46,540 nt of DNA from Planctomycetota bacterium (GTDB taxonomy: Bacteria; Planctomycetota; Brocadiia; CAIUPP01), in assembly GCA_022705425.1 (NCBI GenBank), contig JAKJEM010000015.1, forward strand, positions 1-46,540, in the 5' to 3' direction. The position numbers were made by a program, and so were the translations under genes. This document shows positions 31,246 through 39,409 of this stretch, piece by piece. Position 1 is the stretch's first letter, and the number at the start of each line of letters is the position of its first letter. The notes below the pieces were generated by a model, which had not been told where the DNA came from, did no database searches, and saw only the letters and a list, made by a program, of their open reading frames with translations.

Positions 31246-32054
31246 GCCTGCTCGTGCGCGTCCGGCGTCTTGTCCGGCGCGCGGAGGCACAGCTCCTGCG
31301 CGCGAACCTCCGGATGATGATAGCGGCGCCGCCCCCGCGTGATCCAGCCGGTCTCGATCGCCCCCGCCGGGCACCAGTTGATGCAGGCGTAGCACTGCTC
31401 GCACCGCCCCCCCCAACGCGGCGCGCCGGCCTCCAAGGCGATGTTGCCCACCGGGCAGACGCGCGCACAGAGGCCGCAGCGGGTGCAGCGCTCGGTCGCG
31501 GAGAAACGCTTGTCCTCTCTGGGGAAACGCTTCATCGCCAGGGGATTCAACCCGGCGCCCAGCCAGGACAGCGGCGGCGGAGAATCCTCAAAACGTCCCC
31601 GTCGGCCCTCGCGCATGGCCTCCGCGATGCGCTCGATCTTCCGGGCCGCGCGCTCGAAGAGCCGCCGCTGGCGGGATTCCTTCGGCGGCGGGTAGAGGGT
31701 GATGCAGTTCCCCGGCATCGTGAGGGACCAACCCGCCGCCGGGTCGAGCCCGCGCGCGCGAAGGATGCGTCGCAGGCGTCCGTGCGGCGCGCCGGCCAGG
31801 CCGCCCATCGTGCACAGCGTAAACAGGTAGGCCGATGGCGGCAGGTCGGCCTTCGCGCAGAACTCCATGATGATGTTGGGGGGGCCGAACGCCAGAACGG
31901 GGAAGACGATGCCGACGCGTTCGGACGGAGGCAACGGTGCGGTCCGCATCCCGGCCACCGGCAGAAGCGTCGTCTCGCCCAGGCGCGCCGCAAGGTGCCG
32001 CGCCGCCCACAGCGAGTTCCCTGTTCCCGAGAACCAGTAGAGCGTCGTCTTCAT
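31242..32054 (-). CDS. EFR1-type ferredoxin with flavodoxin-like N-domain
   Basis: A 270-residue cytosolic electron-transfer protein. The first 150 residues are flavodoxin-like, with the FMN phosphate loop FSGTGNSL at residues 8-15. The last third holds two 4Fe-4S clusters, CTRCGLCARVCP and CEQCYACINWCP. The EFR1 family is found in anaerobes, where it probably passes electrons from ferredoxin or flavin partners to reductases; no specific partner is known. It follows the sulfatase gene by 46 bp on the same strand. One possibility is that it serves a radical SAM enzyme that matures the sulfatase, but no such enzyme is encoded here. The ribosome site (AAGGGAAG) is only fair. Confidence 0.88.
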   Translation of the reverse strand: MKTTLYWFSGTGNSLWAARHLAARLGETTLLPVAGMRTAPLPPSERVGIVFPVLAFGPPNIIMEFCAKADLPPSAYLFTLCTMGGLAGAPHGRLRRILRARGLDPAAGWSLTMPGNCITLYPPPKESRQRRLFERAARKIERIAEAMREGRRGRFEDSPPPLSWLGAGLNPLAMKRFPREDKRFSATERCTRCGLCARVCPVGNIALEAGAPRWGGRCEQCYACINWCPAGAIETGWITRGRRRYHHPEVRAQELCLRAPDKTPDAHEQA

Positions 32055-32100
32055 CGGGCTTCCCTTGCGCTGAAGGGGGGTGGTCGCCGCCGGCGTCCGG

Positions 32101-33582
32101 TCAGCTCCGCCGGTCCGTGTCGAAGGGAACGACGTCGCCGGTTTCCAGGAAGAAGGTCAAGAGCCGTTCCTTCATCCGCGCCAGCGTCGGCGCATAGGCG
32201 GCGTCGTCGGCCACGTTGTGCAACTCCTGCGGGTCGGCGCGCAGGTCGTACAGCTCGTCCGCCTCATAGAGCCGGCGCACGTACTTGAACTCGCGCGTCC
32301 GGCACATGACGGCCTTCGTGTGTTCCGGTCCCTCCTCGCGCTGGAGGCTGAGGCGGGGCCAGTAGAGGCCCGTCGGGTCCTGGTGTGCAACGCTCTCCAG
32401 TTCCATGCAGTGCCGTTCGCCGTGGAGGCGGCCCCCCTCGCAGAACACCGCGTCGCGGTGCTCTACCGCGTCGCCGCGCAGGAGCGGCCGCAGGCTCCGC
32501 CCGAAGTGCGTGTACCCCGGCGTCAACCCCGTGAAATCGAAGACCGTGGCCGCGAAGTCGGTCAGCTCCACCAGCGCGTCGCGCGTGCCGGGCCGCGTCG
32601 AGACACCCGCCGGCGGCTTCACCAGGAAGGGCACGCGCGTCAGGCAGTCCTCGAAGGTATTCTGCGTCTTCTCGACGAGTCCGTAATCGCCGGTGAAATC
32701 CCCGTGATCGGCAAAGAAGAAGAGGGCCGTGTCCTCCCACATCCCGGCGTCCTTGAGCGCCTGCACCACAAGACCGAGTTGATGGTCCACGCGCGCGCAC
32801 ATGCCGTAGTACGTCGCGCGCAGAGCGCGCCAGCGCTCCTCCGTCCAGCCCGCCAGGCCCTGTCGCGCGTGGATGCCGCGCAGGATGCTCGGCTTGCCGC
32901 GCCAGTCCGGGGGCGTCGGCGCGCGGGGCGGAATCCGGTCCGCCGCCACCTGCGCCAGCCAGCGTCCCTCCACGCCGTAGGGGGGATGGGGAAAGCTCAA
33001 CGGAAGGTAGAGGCACAGGGGGCGGTCCGCCGGGCGCGACTTCAGCAGTTCGACGGCCCCCTCGATCATGGCCCAGTCGTTATCCCAGCGCCGTCCGTCC
33101 GGGAGATTCCCGGCCACTTCGCCGACGTAGAAGGAGTAGTAGTTGTCCCCGCCCGCAGGGCCGCGCCAGCCGTCCGCGCCGCCGGCGCGGACAATCTCCG
33201 ACGGGGGCGGACGTTTGTATTTCACGTCGCAGTACGGCGTCAGGCTGTTCTGCGCGGGGACCAGGTCGTTCTTGCCGCCCCACCACACGAAGTAGCCGCT
33301 GTCCTTGAGGGACTTCAGGAGACACGGCTCGTCGGGCCGCAGCATGTGGAACATCGTCCGGTGCCCGCGGACGTGCGGATACCACCCGGTCATGAAGGAG
33401 CAACGCGAGGGCGTACAGACCGGGTTCTGGCAGAAGGCCCGCGTGAAAGACACGGCTTCGGACGCGGCCAGATCGTCGAGGTTCGGCGTTGCCGCAGCGG
33501 GGTTCCCGGCATGTCCCAGCACGTCGCCGCGCCATTGGTCCGGATTGAAGATGACGATGTGCGGTAATCGTGCTGCGCTCAT
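32101..33582 (-). CDS. Sulfatase (formylglycine-type), cytosolic
   Basis: A 493-residue S1-type sulfatase. The formylglycine motif is C56-T-P-S-R (NPVCTPSR), followed by CSFMTG, and metal ligands appear in NPDQWRGD near the start and in FFADHGDFTGDYGL later. The type cuts sulfate esters from sugars or small molecules after the Cys is oxidised to formylglycine. Unlike most bacterial sulfatases it has no signal peptide, so it would work on imported substrates. A Cys-type motif needs either FGE or an anaerobic radical SAM maturase; neither is in the window. Its ATG overlaps the FmdB stop in an ATGA, which fixes the start at 33582 and couples the two genes. Confidence 0.93.
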   Translation of the reverse strand: MSAARLPHIVIFNPDQWRGDVLGHAGNPAAATPNLDDLAASEAVSFTRAFCQNPVCTPSRCSFMTGWYPHVRGHRTMFHMLRPDEPCLLKSLKDSGYFVWWGGKNDLVPAQNSLTPYCDVKYKRPPPSEIVRAGGADGWRGPAGGDNYYSFYVGEVAGNLPDGRRWDNDWAMIEGAVELLKSRPADRPLCLYLPLSFPHPPYGVEGRWLAQVAADRIPPRAPTPPDWRGKPSILRGIHARQGLAGWTEERWRALRATYYGMCARVDHQLGLVVQALKDAGMWEDTALFFFADHGDFTGDYGLVEKTQNTFEDCLTRVPFLVKPPAGVSTRPGTRDALVELTDFAATVFDFTGLTPGYTHFGRSLRPLLRGDAVEHRDAVFCEGGRLHGERHCMELESVAHQDPTGLYWPRLSLQREEGPEHTKAVMCRTREFKYVRRLYEADELYDLRADPQELHNVADDAAYAPTLARMKERLLTFFLETGDVVPFDTDRRS

Positions 33583-33794
33583 CGCCGGCACCCCGCGCAA
33601 CTCCCCCGGCTGCACGACCCGCATGACGCCCCGCCCCCGCGCGCGCCGCCGCCCAGGCCGAACACCGACAGGAGCCGCCGCGTCTTACGGCCCTTGCAGC
33701 GCGGACAGGGGGGAGGCTTGACGCCGTCGCTCGAGCGGAAAAGCTCCTCGAATCTCCGCCCGCATCCGGCGCACTCAAACTCGTAGATCGGCAC
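33579..33794 (-). CDS. FmdB-type zinc ribbon protein
   Basis: A 71-residue protein that opens with the classical FmdB/CxxC_CxxC_SSSS ribbon: MPIYEFECAGCGRRFEELF, then CPRCKGRKTRRLLSVFG. The tail is Gly/Cys-rich (CGSC, GSCAGC), as in many family members. The family is annotated as putative regulators, but direct evidence is thin; a metal-binding or RNA/protein-binding role is as likely. The start is a GTG at 33794 with GGGAGG five bases upstream. It overlaps the sulfatase start by four bases and follows the NlpD-like gene by 24 bp, so it belongs to that leftward operon. Confidence 0.9.
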   Translation of the reverse strand: MPIYEFECAGCGRRFEELFRSSDGVKPPPCPRCKGRKTRRLLSVFGLGGGARGGGASCGSCSRGSCAGCRR

Positions 33795-33818
33795 GGCGGC
33801 CTCCCGCGGCGCAGCGGA

Positions 33819-34571
33819 CTACTTGAGCAGCGGCAGCGGGTCCACGAACCGCTCTCCGCGCATGATGCGGAAGTGAAGTTGCACCCCCGAGGAATCCCCC
33901 GTGGACCCCGCCACGCCAAGGACTTCCCCCTGGCGCACCCAGGTCCCGTGCGTGACGGCGATCTCGTTCAGGTGCCCGTAGAAGCTCATCGCGCCGTCGG
34001 TATGCTCCAGGAGCACGCATTGCCCGAAACCGGAGACCGTGCGGAAGGTGTTCACCCGTCCACTGCGCGCCGCCACAACGATATCGCTGGAAGCGGGCCG
34101 AATGTCAATGCCCTGGTTCGGCATCCGCGCGCGCCAGGGGACGGCCTGCCGGAAACGAGCGATGATCTCTCCCTGCAGAGGCCAGGTGTACGTCGCCTCG
34201 GCGGCGATCGGTCCCGGGTGCCCCGGCGTGGGCGGCAGCGCGGCGCGCGGCAACGGCATGGGGCTTGGTGCGGGTGTTGGAGCGGGGGCAGGCGCTTCGC
34301 CGGGAATCAGGATCGTCTGCCCCGGCGTCAGCACACCGCTTTCCAACTCCGGATTCGCCGCCAGAATGGCCGTGTAGGACACCTGGAATCGCGTCGCGAT
34401 CGTCAGCAGCGTGTCGCCCGACTGGATCACGTAACGCCGCCCCTGCGTGGAGGCCGCCGGCGCCGGCGCGGGCGTCAATCCGCCCCCCGTATGTCTCGCC
34501 ACGCACCCCGTCGCGAGCGCCGCCAGCAGCACGCCGCCCGCCATCGCCAGAAGCCACCGGTTTCGGCGCAT
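33819..34571 (-). CDS. NlpD-like lipoprotein with LysM and degenerate LytM (M23) domain
   Basis: A 250-residue envelope lipoprotein. The signal peptide ends in the lipobox LATGC (C23), followed by a LysM peptidoglycan-binding domain (about 46-90, YVIQSGDTLLTIATRF to GQTILIP), a Pro/Ala-rich linker and an M23/LytM domain. The zinc ligands of active M23 peptidases are altered: the first His is Gln (NQGIDI), and the HxH pair has only its second His (VQLHFRI). It is therefore probably not an endopeptidase but, like E. coli NlpD and EnvC, an activator of cell-wall amidases at division. The ATG at 34571 is set by the signal peptide; its ribosome site is weak. tRNA-Gly lies 63 bp upstream on the same strand and could supply read-through transcription. 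Confidence 0.9.
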   Translation of the reverse strand: MRRNRWLLAMAGGVLLAALATGCVARHTGGGLTPAPAPAASTQGRRYVIQSGDTLLTIATRFQVSYTAILAANPELESGVLTPGQTILIPGEAPAPAPTPAPSPMPLPRAALPPTPGHPGPIAAEATYTWPLQGEIIARFRQAVPWRARMPNQGIDIRPASSDIVVAARSGRVNTFRTVSGFGQCVLLEHTDGAMSFYGHLNEIAVTHGTWVRQGEVLGVAGSTGDSSGVQLHFRIMRGERFVDPLPLLK

Positions 34572-34635
34572 CGTCGCCTGCTTTCCCGTCCTGGCGGCCT
34601 GTCCGCCCGATGGGCGACTCAGGCCGGGAATATGC

Positions 34636-34710
34636 TGGAGCGGCGGAAGGGACTTGAACCCTCGACGTTCAGCTTGGGAAGCTGACATTCTACCACTGAA
34701 TTACCGCCGC
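34636..34710 (-). tRNA. tRNA-Gly (anticodon CCC)
   Basis: On the minus strand: acceptor GCGGCGG/CCGCCGC, D arm ATTC/GAAT, anticodon stem TCAGC/GCTGA with loop TTCCCAA, T arm GAGGG-TTCAAGT-CCCTT, discriminator T and encoded CCA. Anticodon CCC reads GGG (Gly). Confidence 0.95.
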
Positions 34711-34727
34711 TCGCGTCAACGACGGGG

Positions 34728-34757
34728 ATTATATCACCCCCTCCGCGTGGCCGTCAA
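34728..34757 (-). promoter_or_regulatory. Promoter of tRNA-Gly
   Basis: Minus strand TTGACG at 34757-34752, 18 bp, a perfect TATAAT at 34733-34728, 18 bp before the mature 5' end. Confidence 0.75.
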
Positions 34758-34778
34758 ACGCAAGGATGAAGCGCGCGC

Positions 34779-34807
34779 TTGACATGCGCAGACGTTTCGA
34801 CTCCAAT
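34779..34807 (+). promoter_or_regulatory. Promoter of the small lipoprotein gene
   Basis: A perfect TTGACA at 34779, 17 bp, TCCAAT at 34802, divergent from the tRNA-Gly promoter 22 bp away. The leader before the ATG is about 55 bp. Confidence 0.5.
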
Positions 34808-34868
34808 ACAAACGCGCGCGGCGGCATGGGACCGGCGCAGCCCGTTCTGCTCAAGAAGGGAGCCCGAC

Positions 34869-35282
34869 ATGAACCGCACAGTTCTGTGGGCGGCCGCAGG
34901 GGTTCTGGCGTTTTGCGCCCTCGGATGTCGCTCCACCCCCGTCCCCCAGTTCGGCCCCTGGGTCAAGGAGATCGTGGGTTCCTACACCGGGCCGGTTACC
35001 AAAGGCACCGATGAGGTGGTCATGGGCCGCACGGTCTTCACCATCGCCCCCGATGGCGCGCTGATCGGCGAATACGAGTTGCTTGAGAAGCACACCGACG
35101 ATCCGGGCACGTTGCACAGCTTCGACCGGGTGGACACCCATACGCTGCGCTGTCGCTGGCGCGACAAGTACGGCGCGGGGGAACTCCAAATGGTCTTCGC
35201 CCCCGATCGCAAGTCCTTCGAGGGACTCTGGCGCTACGACGGCCAGACGGTGCGACGCCCCTGGAACGGGCTGAGACACTAG
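34869..35282 (+). CDS. Small lipoprotein of unknown function
   Basis: A 137-residue protein with a signal peptide and lipobox (LAFCALGC, Cys near residue 20). The mature part is a compact, probably all-beta domain: FGPWVKEIVGSYTG, then alternating strands with VFTIAPDGALIGEYEL, DTHTLRCRWRDKYGAGELQMVF and KSFEGLWRYDG. This resembles small extracellular domains that follow the pattern of a lipocalin or a repeated strand-turn fold, but I do not recognise a family. GGGAG before the ATG at 34869 supports this start; the longer frame from 34779 begins inside the promoter. It precedes the glycosyltransferase gene by 70 bp. Confidence 0.8.
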   Translation: MNRTVLWAAAGVLAFCALGCRSTPVPQFGPWVKEIVGSYTGPVTKGTDEVVMGRTVFTIAPDGALIGEYELLEKHTDDPGTLHSFDRVDTHTLRCRWRDKYGAGELQMVFAPDRKSFEGLWRYDGQTVRRPWNGLRH

Positions 35283-35352
35283 CGCGCCCGGCGGAGTTGC
35301 GGGCACAGCGTCTCTTTCGCCCGGACACGACGGCCGGAGGGGGAGGTCGGAC

Positions 35353-37077
35353 ATGACGTTCACGTCAGCCGTGTCGTCCTTGGGCGCGCCCGAGTCGTCG
35401 GAGGCGCCGATGCGACGGTGGGTGCTCATCGGCTTCATTCTGATCCTTGTTCTCTTCGGGGCTGGAACCTACTCCGAATCGCTCTGGCTTCCGCCAATTG
35501 ACGACAGCGACGAGATGGCCTATCTGGGCGAGGCCAGCTGGATCGCCGAGCACGGCGGAGCCGCCTTGCTCATCATCCGCTGCTATGAAGGGGAATACCC
35601 CTACGACAATCGCCATCCGCTGACGGCGTGGTGGGTCAGCCCATGGGCGGCGCAGTCGCTCCGAGCCGTACGCCCCATGCGCGCCGCCAAAGTCCTCCTG
35701 GCCGTCGGCGCGCTGGCGCTGACCTTCGCCCTCTGCCGGCGCATGATGTCGCCCGTCGCCGCGCTCGCCGTGATGGCCCTTCTGGCCGCGTCGCAGAACT
35801 GGTACATGAAGAGCCGTGTCGTCTGTGCAGAACCGACAATCTACGCCTTCTTCTTTCTGGCGTGGGCGCTGATCGCCGGACTCCTTGTCCCGCGAGGGCG
35901 TTGGTTCTGGGCCGGTGCTGCCGTCGCCCTTGCCTGGTTGACCAAAGGAACGGCCCTGATTCTTCTCGCCGCCCTGCCGCTCGCGGCCATCCTTTTCGTG
36001 GCGCTTCAAGCGCGCCACACCGGCTGGCAGACGGTCTCCCTCTGGCGTCCGGTCGCGCTTCTACTGGCCGGATTCCTCGTGGTCGCCTCCCCCTTGCTTG
36101 TCCGCAACGTCGTCCGGTTCGGCAACCCCTTCTACAACCGAAACTCGGCATTGATGTGGGCCGACGACGACGGCGCGCAGCACATGACGCCCGAACAGAG
36201 CCGAGAGAACCCCCTGACCCCGATGGCCTACCTGAAACGTCACTCGGCAGGGGACATCGTCGAACGCATGTCCTTCGGTCTTCGTAAGCAAGTGCCCCGT
36301 CTTCTGGGGTCGCTCGCAGTGGCGCCCGACTTCGGCGTGCTCCCGCGTGTTCTGTCTCTTATGTTGTCGGCCGCCATTGTACTTCTGGGTCTTTGGGGGG
36401 CCGCCACACGGTGGAAGACGTGGGCAGGCTTGTTCACGCTGGTTCTGGTCGCCTTGACGCTGCTGCTCTTCGCCTGGCATTCCCCCATCACCTACGCCTC
36501 GCGCTTCGCAGCCACGCTGGCGCCGGTGCTGGCTGCCGCCGCTTTCGCCCTTGCGCCGCAAGCTCCTGCGCCGTGGAGCGAACGCGCCGCACGCTGGGCG
36601 CTTCGCGCCGCCGGGCCCGTGGTGGTGCTGGCCCTGTTACTCCTGGCGCTCCGCGTGGACTACGGCAGCCTGCGACAGTGGCCGCGGGGAGAAGTTCCCA
36701 TGACCCCGGAGCATCGCTTCCTGCTGGACTGGATACAGGAGCACGCCGGACGCAGGGGTGAAGTCTGTTTCCAGACGCCCTTCCTCGCCCCGCGCTATCC
36801 TGTGGCATGGCTCTTGACCCCCTCGACGCCGCTGCGCAACGTGCCGCCCTTCAAGGACTTCGCGACGCTGCAGCGCCACATGGACGCTGCCGGCGCCCGC
36901 TATCTCATCGTCGAGCGTGATTCGATGCGCGACCGATGGGACATCTTTGCGCCCTTCTTCGATGTGGACTACCGAGGCGCGGTTGTGATACGTTCCTGCC
37001 CTCCGGGCTGGCGCTTCAGGGAGGCGGACCCCTTCCCGCCGGCCGACTTCGTCATCCTCGAACGGGAATCGCCATGA
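35353..37077 (+). CDS. GT39/ArnT-like membrane glycosyltransferase
   Basis: A 574-residue protein with about ten membrane helices followed by a soluble C-terminal part from about residue 430. The first external loop holds the acidic motif IDDSDEMAYLGEA, the mark of GT-C enzymes that take a sugar from a polyprenyl-phosphate carrier, and a further loop carries KSRVVCAEPTIYAFF. The acceptor (lipid, protein or polysaccharide) cannot be told. Two starts have strong ribosome sites: the ATG at 35353 (GGAGG, six bases) and the ATG at 35410 (GGAGG, five bases), the latter beginning directly before the first helix (MRRWVLIGFILIL). Its stop overlaps the start of the next gene as ATGA. Confidence 0.83.
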   Translation: MTFTSAVSSLGAPESSEAPMRRWVLIGFILILVLFGAGTYSESLWLPPIDDSDEMAYLGEASWIAEHGGAALLIIRCYEGEYPYDNRHPLTAWWVSPWAAQSLRAVRPMRAAKVLLAVGALALTFALCRRMMSPVAALAVMALLAASQNWYMKSRVVCAEPTIYAFFFLAWALIAGLLVPRGRWFWAGAAVALAWLTKGTALILLAALPLAAILFVALQARHTGWQTVSLWRPVALLLAGFLVVASPLLVRNVVRFGNPFYNRNSALMWADDDGAQHMTPEQSRENPLTPMAYLKRHSAGDIVERMSFGLRKQVPRLLGSLAVAPDFGVLPRVLSLMLSAAIVLLGLWGAATRWKTWAGLFTLVLVALTLLLFAWHSPITYASRFAATLAPVLAAAAFALAPQAPAPWSERAARWALRAAGPVVVLALLLLALRVDYGSLRQWPRGEVPMTPEHRFLLDWIQEHAGRRGEVCFQTPFLAPRYPVAWLLTPSTPLRNVPPFKDFATLQRHMDAAGARYLIVERDSMRDRWDIFAPFFDVDYRGAVVIRSCPPGWRFREADPFPPADFVILERESP

Positions 37078-37520
37078 AGACCTCCGAAGGAACTACCGGA
37101 CGCACCTTCGTCATCCGCCTGGAAGACGGCGACATCGTGCCGAATTGCATCGAGGATTTCGCGCAGCAGCAGGGGGTCCGGACCGGTTACGTCGTCATCG
37201 TCGGCGGTTTGTGCGGCGGCGAGGTCGTCGTCGGGCCGCGCCGGTCCGACCAGATGCCGCCGGACCCGATGGTCCTTCCCCTCGACGGCGCGCACGAGGT
37301 CAGCGGCGTCGGCGTCCTGGCCCCCGACGAAAACGGACGCCCCGTCCTGCATCTGCACGCCGCCCTGGGGCGTTCCGGCCAGACCCTGACCGGTTGCCTG
37401 CGCCGGGGGGTCCGCACGTGGATTGTCGGCGAAGCGGTGCTTCAGGAAGTCGCGGGCGTTCAGGCGCAACGCATCCGCGACGCCGCCACAGGCTTCGGCC
37501 TCCTGCGGGTCGGGGGCTGA
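37074..37520 (+). CDS. PPC-domain (DUF296) protein
   Basis: A 148-residue single PPC/PCC domain, the fold of plant AT-hook proteins and their bacterial relatives. It is seen in FVIRLEDGDIVPNCIEDFAQ, GYVVIVGGLCGGEVVVGP, the metal-type HLH in VLHLHAALG and a closing GEAVLQEV strand. Bacterial members form trimers; some bind a metal or DNA, but they lack the AT-hook and their role is unclear. The start overlaps the glycosyltransferase stop in an ATGA and has only a weak ribosome site, so it relies on coupled translation. It converges with the TIGR03943 gene six bases away. Confidence 0.87.
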   Translation: MKTSEGTTGRTFVIRLEDGDIVPNCIEDFAQQQGVRTGYVVIVGGLCGGEVVVGPRRSDQMPPDPMVLPLDGAHEVSGVGVLAPDENGRPVLHLHAALGRSGQTLTGCLRRGVRTWIVGEAVLQEVAGVQAQRIRDAATGFGLLRVGG

Positions 37521-37526
37521 TGCGCC

Positions 37527-38477
37527 TCACCACGCCATCATCGGCCGCGGGTAGAGCAGAATGTCCGCCGGCGGCGTCGCGTTCTTCACCTGCGCGTCCG
37601 TGACGGTGTAGATCATCTGGCCGCGCCGGTCCCGCATCGCCCGCAGTATTCCGGTTGCCTCCACCCACGGCCCCTGCTCCTGAATCCGCATCTTCAGCTC
37701 CATGGCCCCCGGTTCCTCGGGCAGTCGAAGCCGGTTCGCCGCCTCCATCGCCTCCTGGGTCCCCCGAGGTGTAAACGCGCTCTTCGGCTTCACCAGCAGC
37801 CCCATGACCTCGGCATCTGCCAGGCAGCACGTCACCAGAATCCGCACGACGCAGAACTCCCCCGGCCCGCACCGGTCGTCCACGAAATGCTGCCCCAGGA
37901 CGATGACCTTTCGGCCTTCCAGTTCGTCGCGCCGTCCCAGGAGCAGATGGGAGTGGATGTCCGAAAGGGTCAGCGGCGGCTGCGTCTCCTCCTCCACCGC
38001 CGGGCTTGCGGGGACCCACGCATCGGCGGGGGAGTCCGCCCCGCGCAGAGGCGCAGGGGTCGGCGCGGCGGCGGAAGGCCCCTGCGCCGCCGGCATCAAC
38101 CGTACGCCCCGTGTGGTCATGGCCTGTGTGCTCAGTCCGCCCCGTCCCAGCCACAGGGAAACGCAGATCGGAATCAGAACGGCGCATTGGAAGGCCAGTT
38201 CTGTCCGGGCCGAACGCGCCTGGCATCCCGCGCCGCAGCCGCAAGCGTCGTCGTGCGCGTGGCCTTCATCATGTGCATGCCCGTGCGCGTGCCCCTCCTC
38301 CTCGAACAGCAACGCCACGGCCACCGCCCCCAGCAGCGCCGCTGCCGCAAGGCTCAGCCAGCGATAGGAAGGGTGAATCAGCATCAGACGGCCCGTCATC
38401 CAGGCATAGACCAGAAAGAAGGACCATGCCAGGGTGGCCGCCACGCGCCCGGCGCGCGCGATTCCGGAAAGGGTCAT
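37527..38477 (-). CDS. TIGR03943-family membrane partner protein with His-rich loop
   Basis: A 316-residue protein with three or four helices in the first 120 residues and a long soluble domain that ends the chain. The second half has FCVVRILVTCCLADAEVMGLLV and GPWVEATGILR, the conserved YcgQ/TIGR03943 region. Between helices two and three is a metal-binding stretch, with six His in GHAHGHAHDEGHAHDD plus CGCGAGC. The family is encoded beside UPF0718 permeases, as here (gap nine bases), and the two probably form one transporter complex. Metal capture or export is the usual guess; there is no direct evidence. The start has GAGGAA at a good distance inside the tail of the permease gene. Confidence 0.87.
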   Translation of the reverse strand: MTLSGIARAGRVAATLAWSFFLVYAWMTGRLMLIHPSYRWLSLAAAALLGAVAVALLFEEEGHAHGHAHDEGHAHDDACGCGAGCQARSARTELAFQCAVLIPICVSLWLGRGGLSTQAMTTRGVRLMPAAQGPSAAAPTPAPLRGADSPADAWVPASPAVEEETQPPLTLSDIHSHLLLGRRDELEGRKVIVLGQHFVDDRCGPGEFCVVRILVTCCLADAEVMGLLVKPKSAFTPRGTQEAMEAANRLRLPEEPGAMELKMRIQEQGPWVEATGILRAMRDRRGQMIYTVTDAQVKNATPPADILLYPRPMMAW

Positions 38478-38486
38478 GGCGATTCC

Positions 38487-39404
38487 TCACGGCATCAGGG
38501 GATTGCCCACCGCCCGCAGCGCCGGCCACAGCCAGCCCACCGCCAGGACGGCGACGAAGACGAGCAACAGCACACTCGACACAAGGATCGCGATGGTCCT
38601 GGCGCGGAAGACGCGCGTGTACATCGCGAGCAGCTTGAGGTCCAGCATCGGCCCGAGCACCAGGAAGCCGAGCCGCGACGCGATGGAGAAGTCGCCCATC
38701 CCCCACGCCACGAAGGCGTCCGCCTCGCTGCACAAGTTGAGCGCCACCGCCAGCGCCATCATGGCCAGCGTGGCGGCCACGGGGTGGCCGGCGAAACCGC
38801 GCACGGCCTCGCGCGGAGCCCAGGCGTTCAGCGCAGCGGCGATGGCCGCGCCCGCCGCCAGGATCGCCGTAATCTCGATGAAGTCGCGCCCGGCGTGGCG
38901 CAGGGCCGCCGGCACGGCCTTCCGGAAGGGGAGGCGCGGAGTCTCCGAGGTCTCTTCGGAAAACGCCAGCATCGGCGACGGTCCGGCCAGGGCGCGTACC
39001 AGCATGGCCGCCGTAATGGCGATCGCAAAACCCAGCCCCACACGAAGCCCCGTCACCGCCCAGGGCGAAGCCGCCCGGAAGGCCACAAAGGTGCTTATGG
39101 CCACAATGGGATTCACGATCGGCGCCGCCAGCATGTACGCCACCGCCGCATGGGGAGGAACGCCCTTGCGCACCAGCCGCCGCACCACGGGAATCACCCC
39201 GCATTCGCAGATGGGCATCAACACCCCCGCCCCCGCGCCCAGGGCGGCCGCCGCCAGCGGATTGCGCGGCGTCCACCGCCGCAGCAGGTCGCCGGGCATC
39301 ATCGCCTCCATGAACCCGCCCACCAGCGCCCCCAGCAGCACGAAGGGTATCGCCTCGAAGAGGATGCTCAACCAGATACTGGCGAAGTCCTGAAAGGCCG
39401 TCAT
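38487..39404 (-). CDS. UPF0718/DUF318 permease (ArsP-like)
   Basis: A 305-residue integral membrane protein with about eight helices. The family motif PICECGVIPVVRRL and the mirrored LNLCSEADAFVAWGM are present in the two halves, each with a Cys, as expected for the two-fold permease fold that includes ArsP, an exporter of trivalent organoarsenicals. Other members appear to move other thiol-binding metals; the substrate here is unknown. The ATG at 39404 has AAGGAG eight bases upstream, and the gene starts five bases after the metallophosphoesterase stop. The His-rich partner that follows suggests a soft-metal substrate. Confidence 0.9.
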   Translation of the reverse strand: MTAFQDFASIWLSILFEAIPFVLLGALVGGFMEAMMPGDLLRRWTPRNPLAAAALGAGAGVLMPICECGVIPVVRRLVRKGVPPHAAVAYMLAAPIVNPIVAISTFVAFRAASPWAVTGLRVGLGFAIAITAAMLVRALAGPSPMLAFSEETSETPRLPFRKAVPAALRHAGRDFIEITAILAAGAAIAAALNAWAPREAVRGFAGHPVAATLAMMALAVALNLCSEADAFVAWGMGDFSIASRLGFLVLGPMLDLKLLAMYTRVFRARTIAILVSSVLLLVFVAVLAVGWLWPALRAVGNPLMP

Positions 39405-39409
39405 GGCGC

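Noticed and set aside
34447..34782. Plus-strand open frame across the NlpD-like start and tRNA-Gly
   Set aside because: It reads through a complete tRNA gene and the opposite strand of a clear lipoprotein signal.
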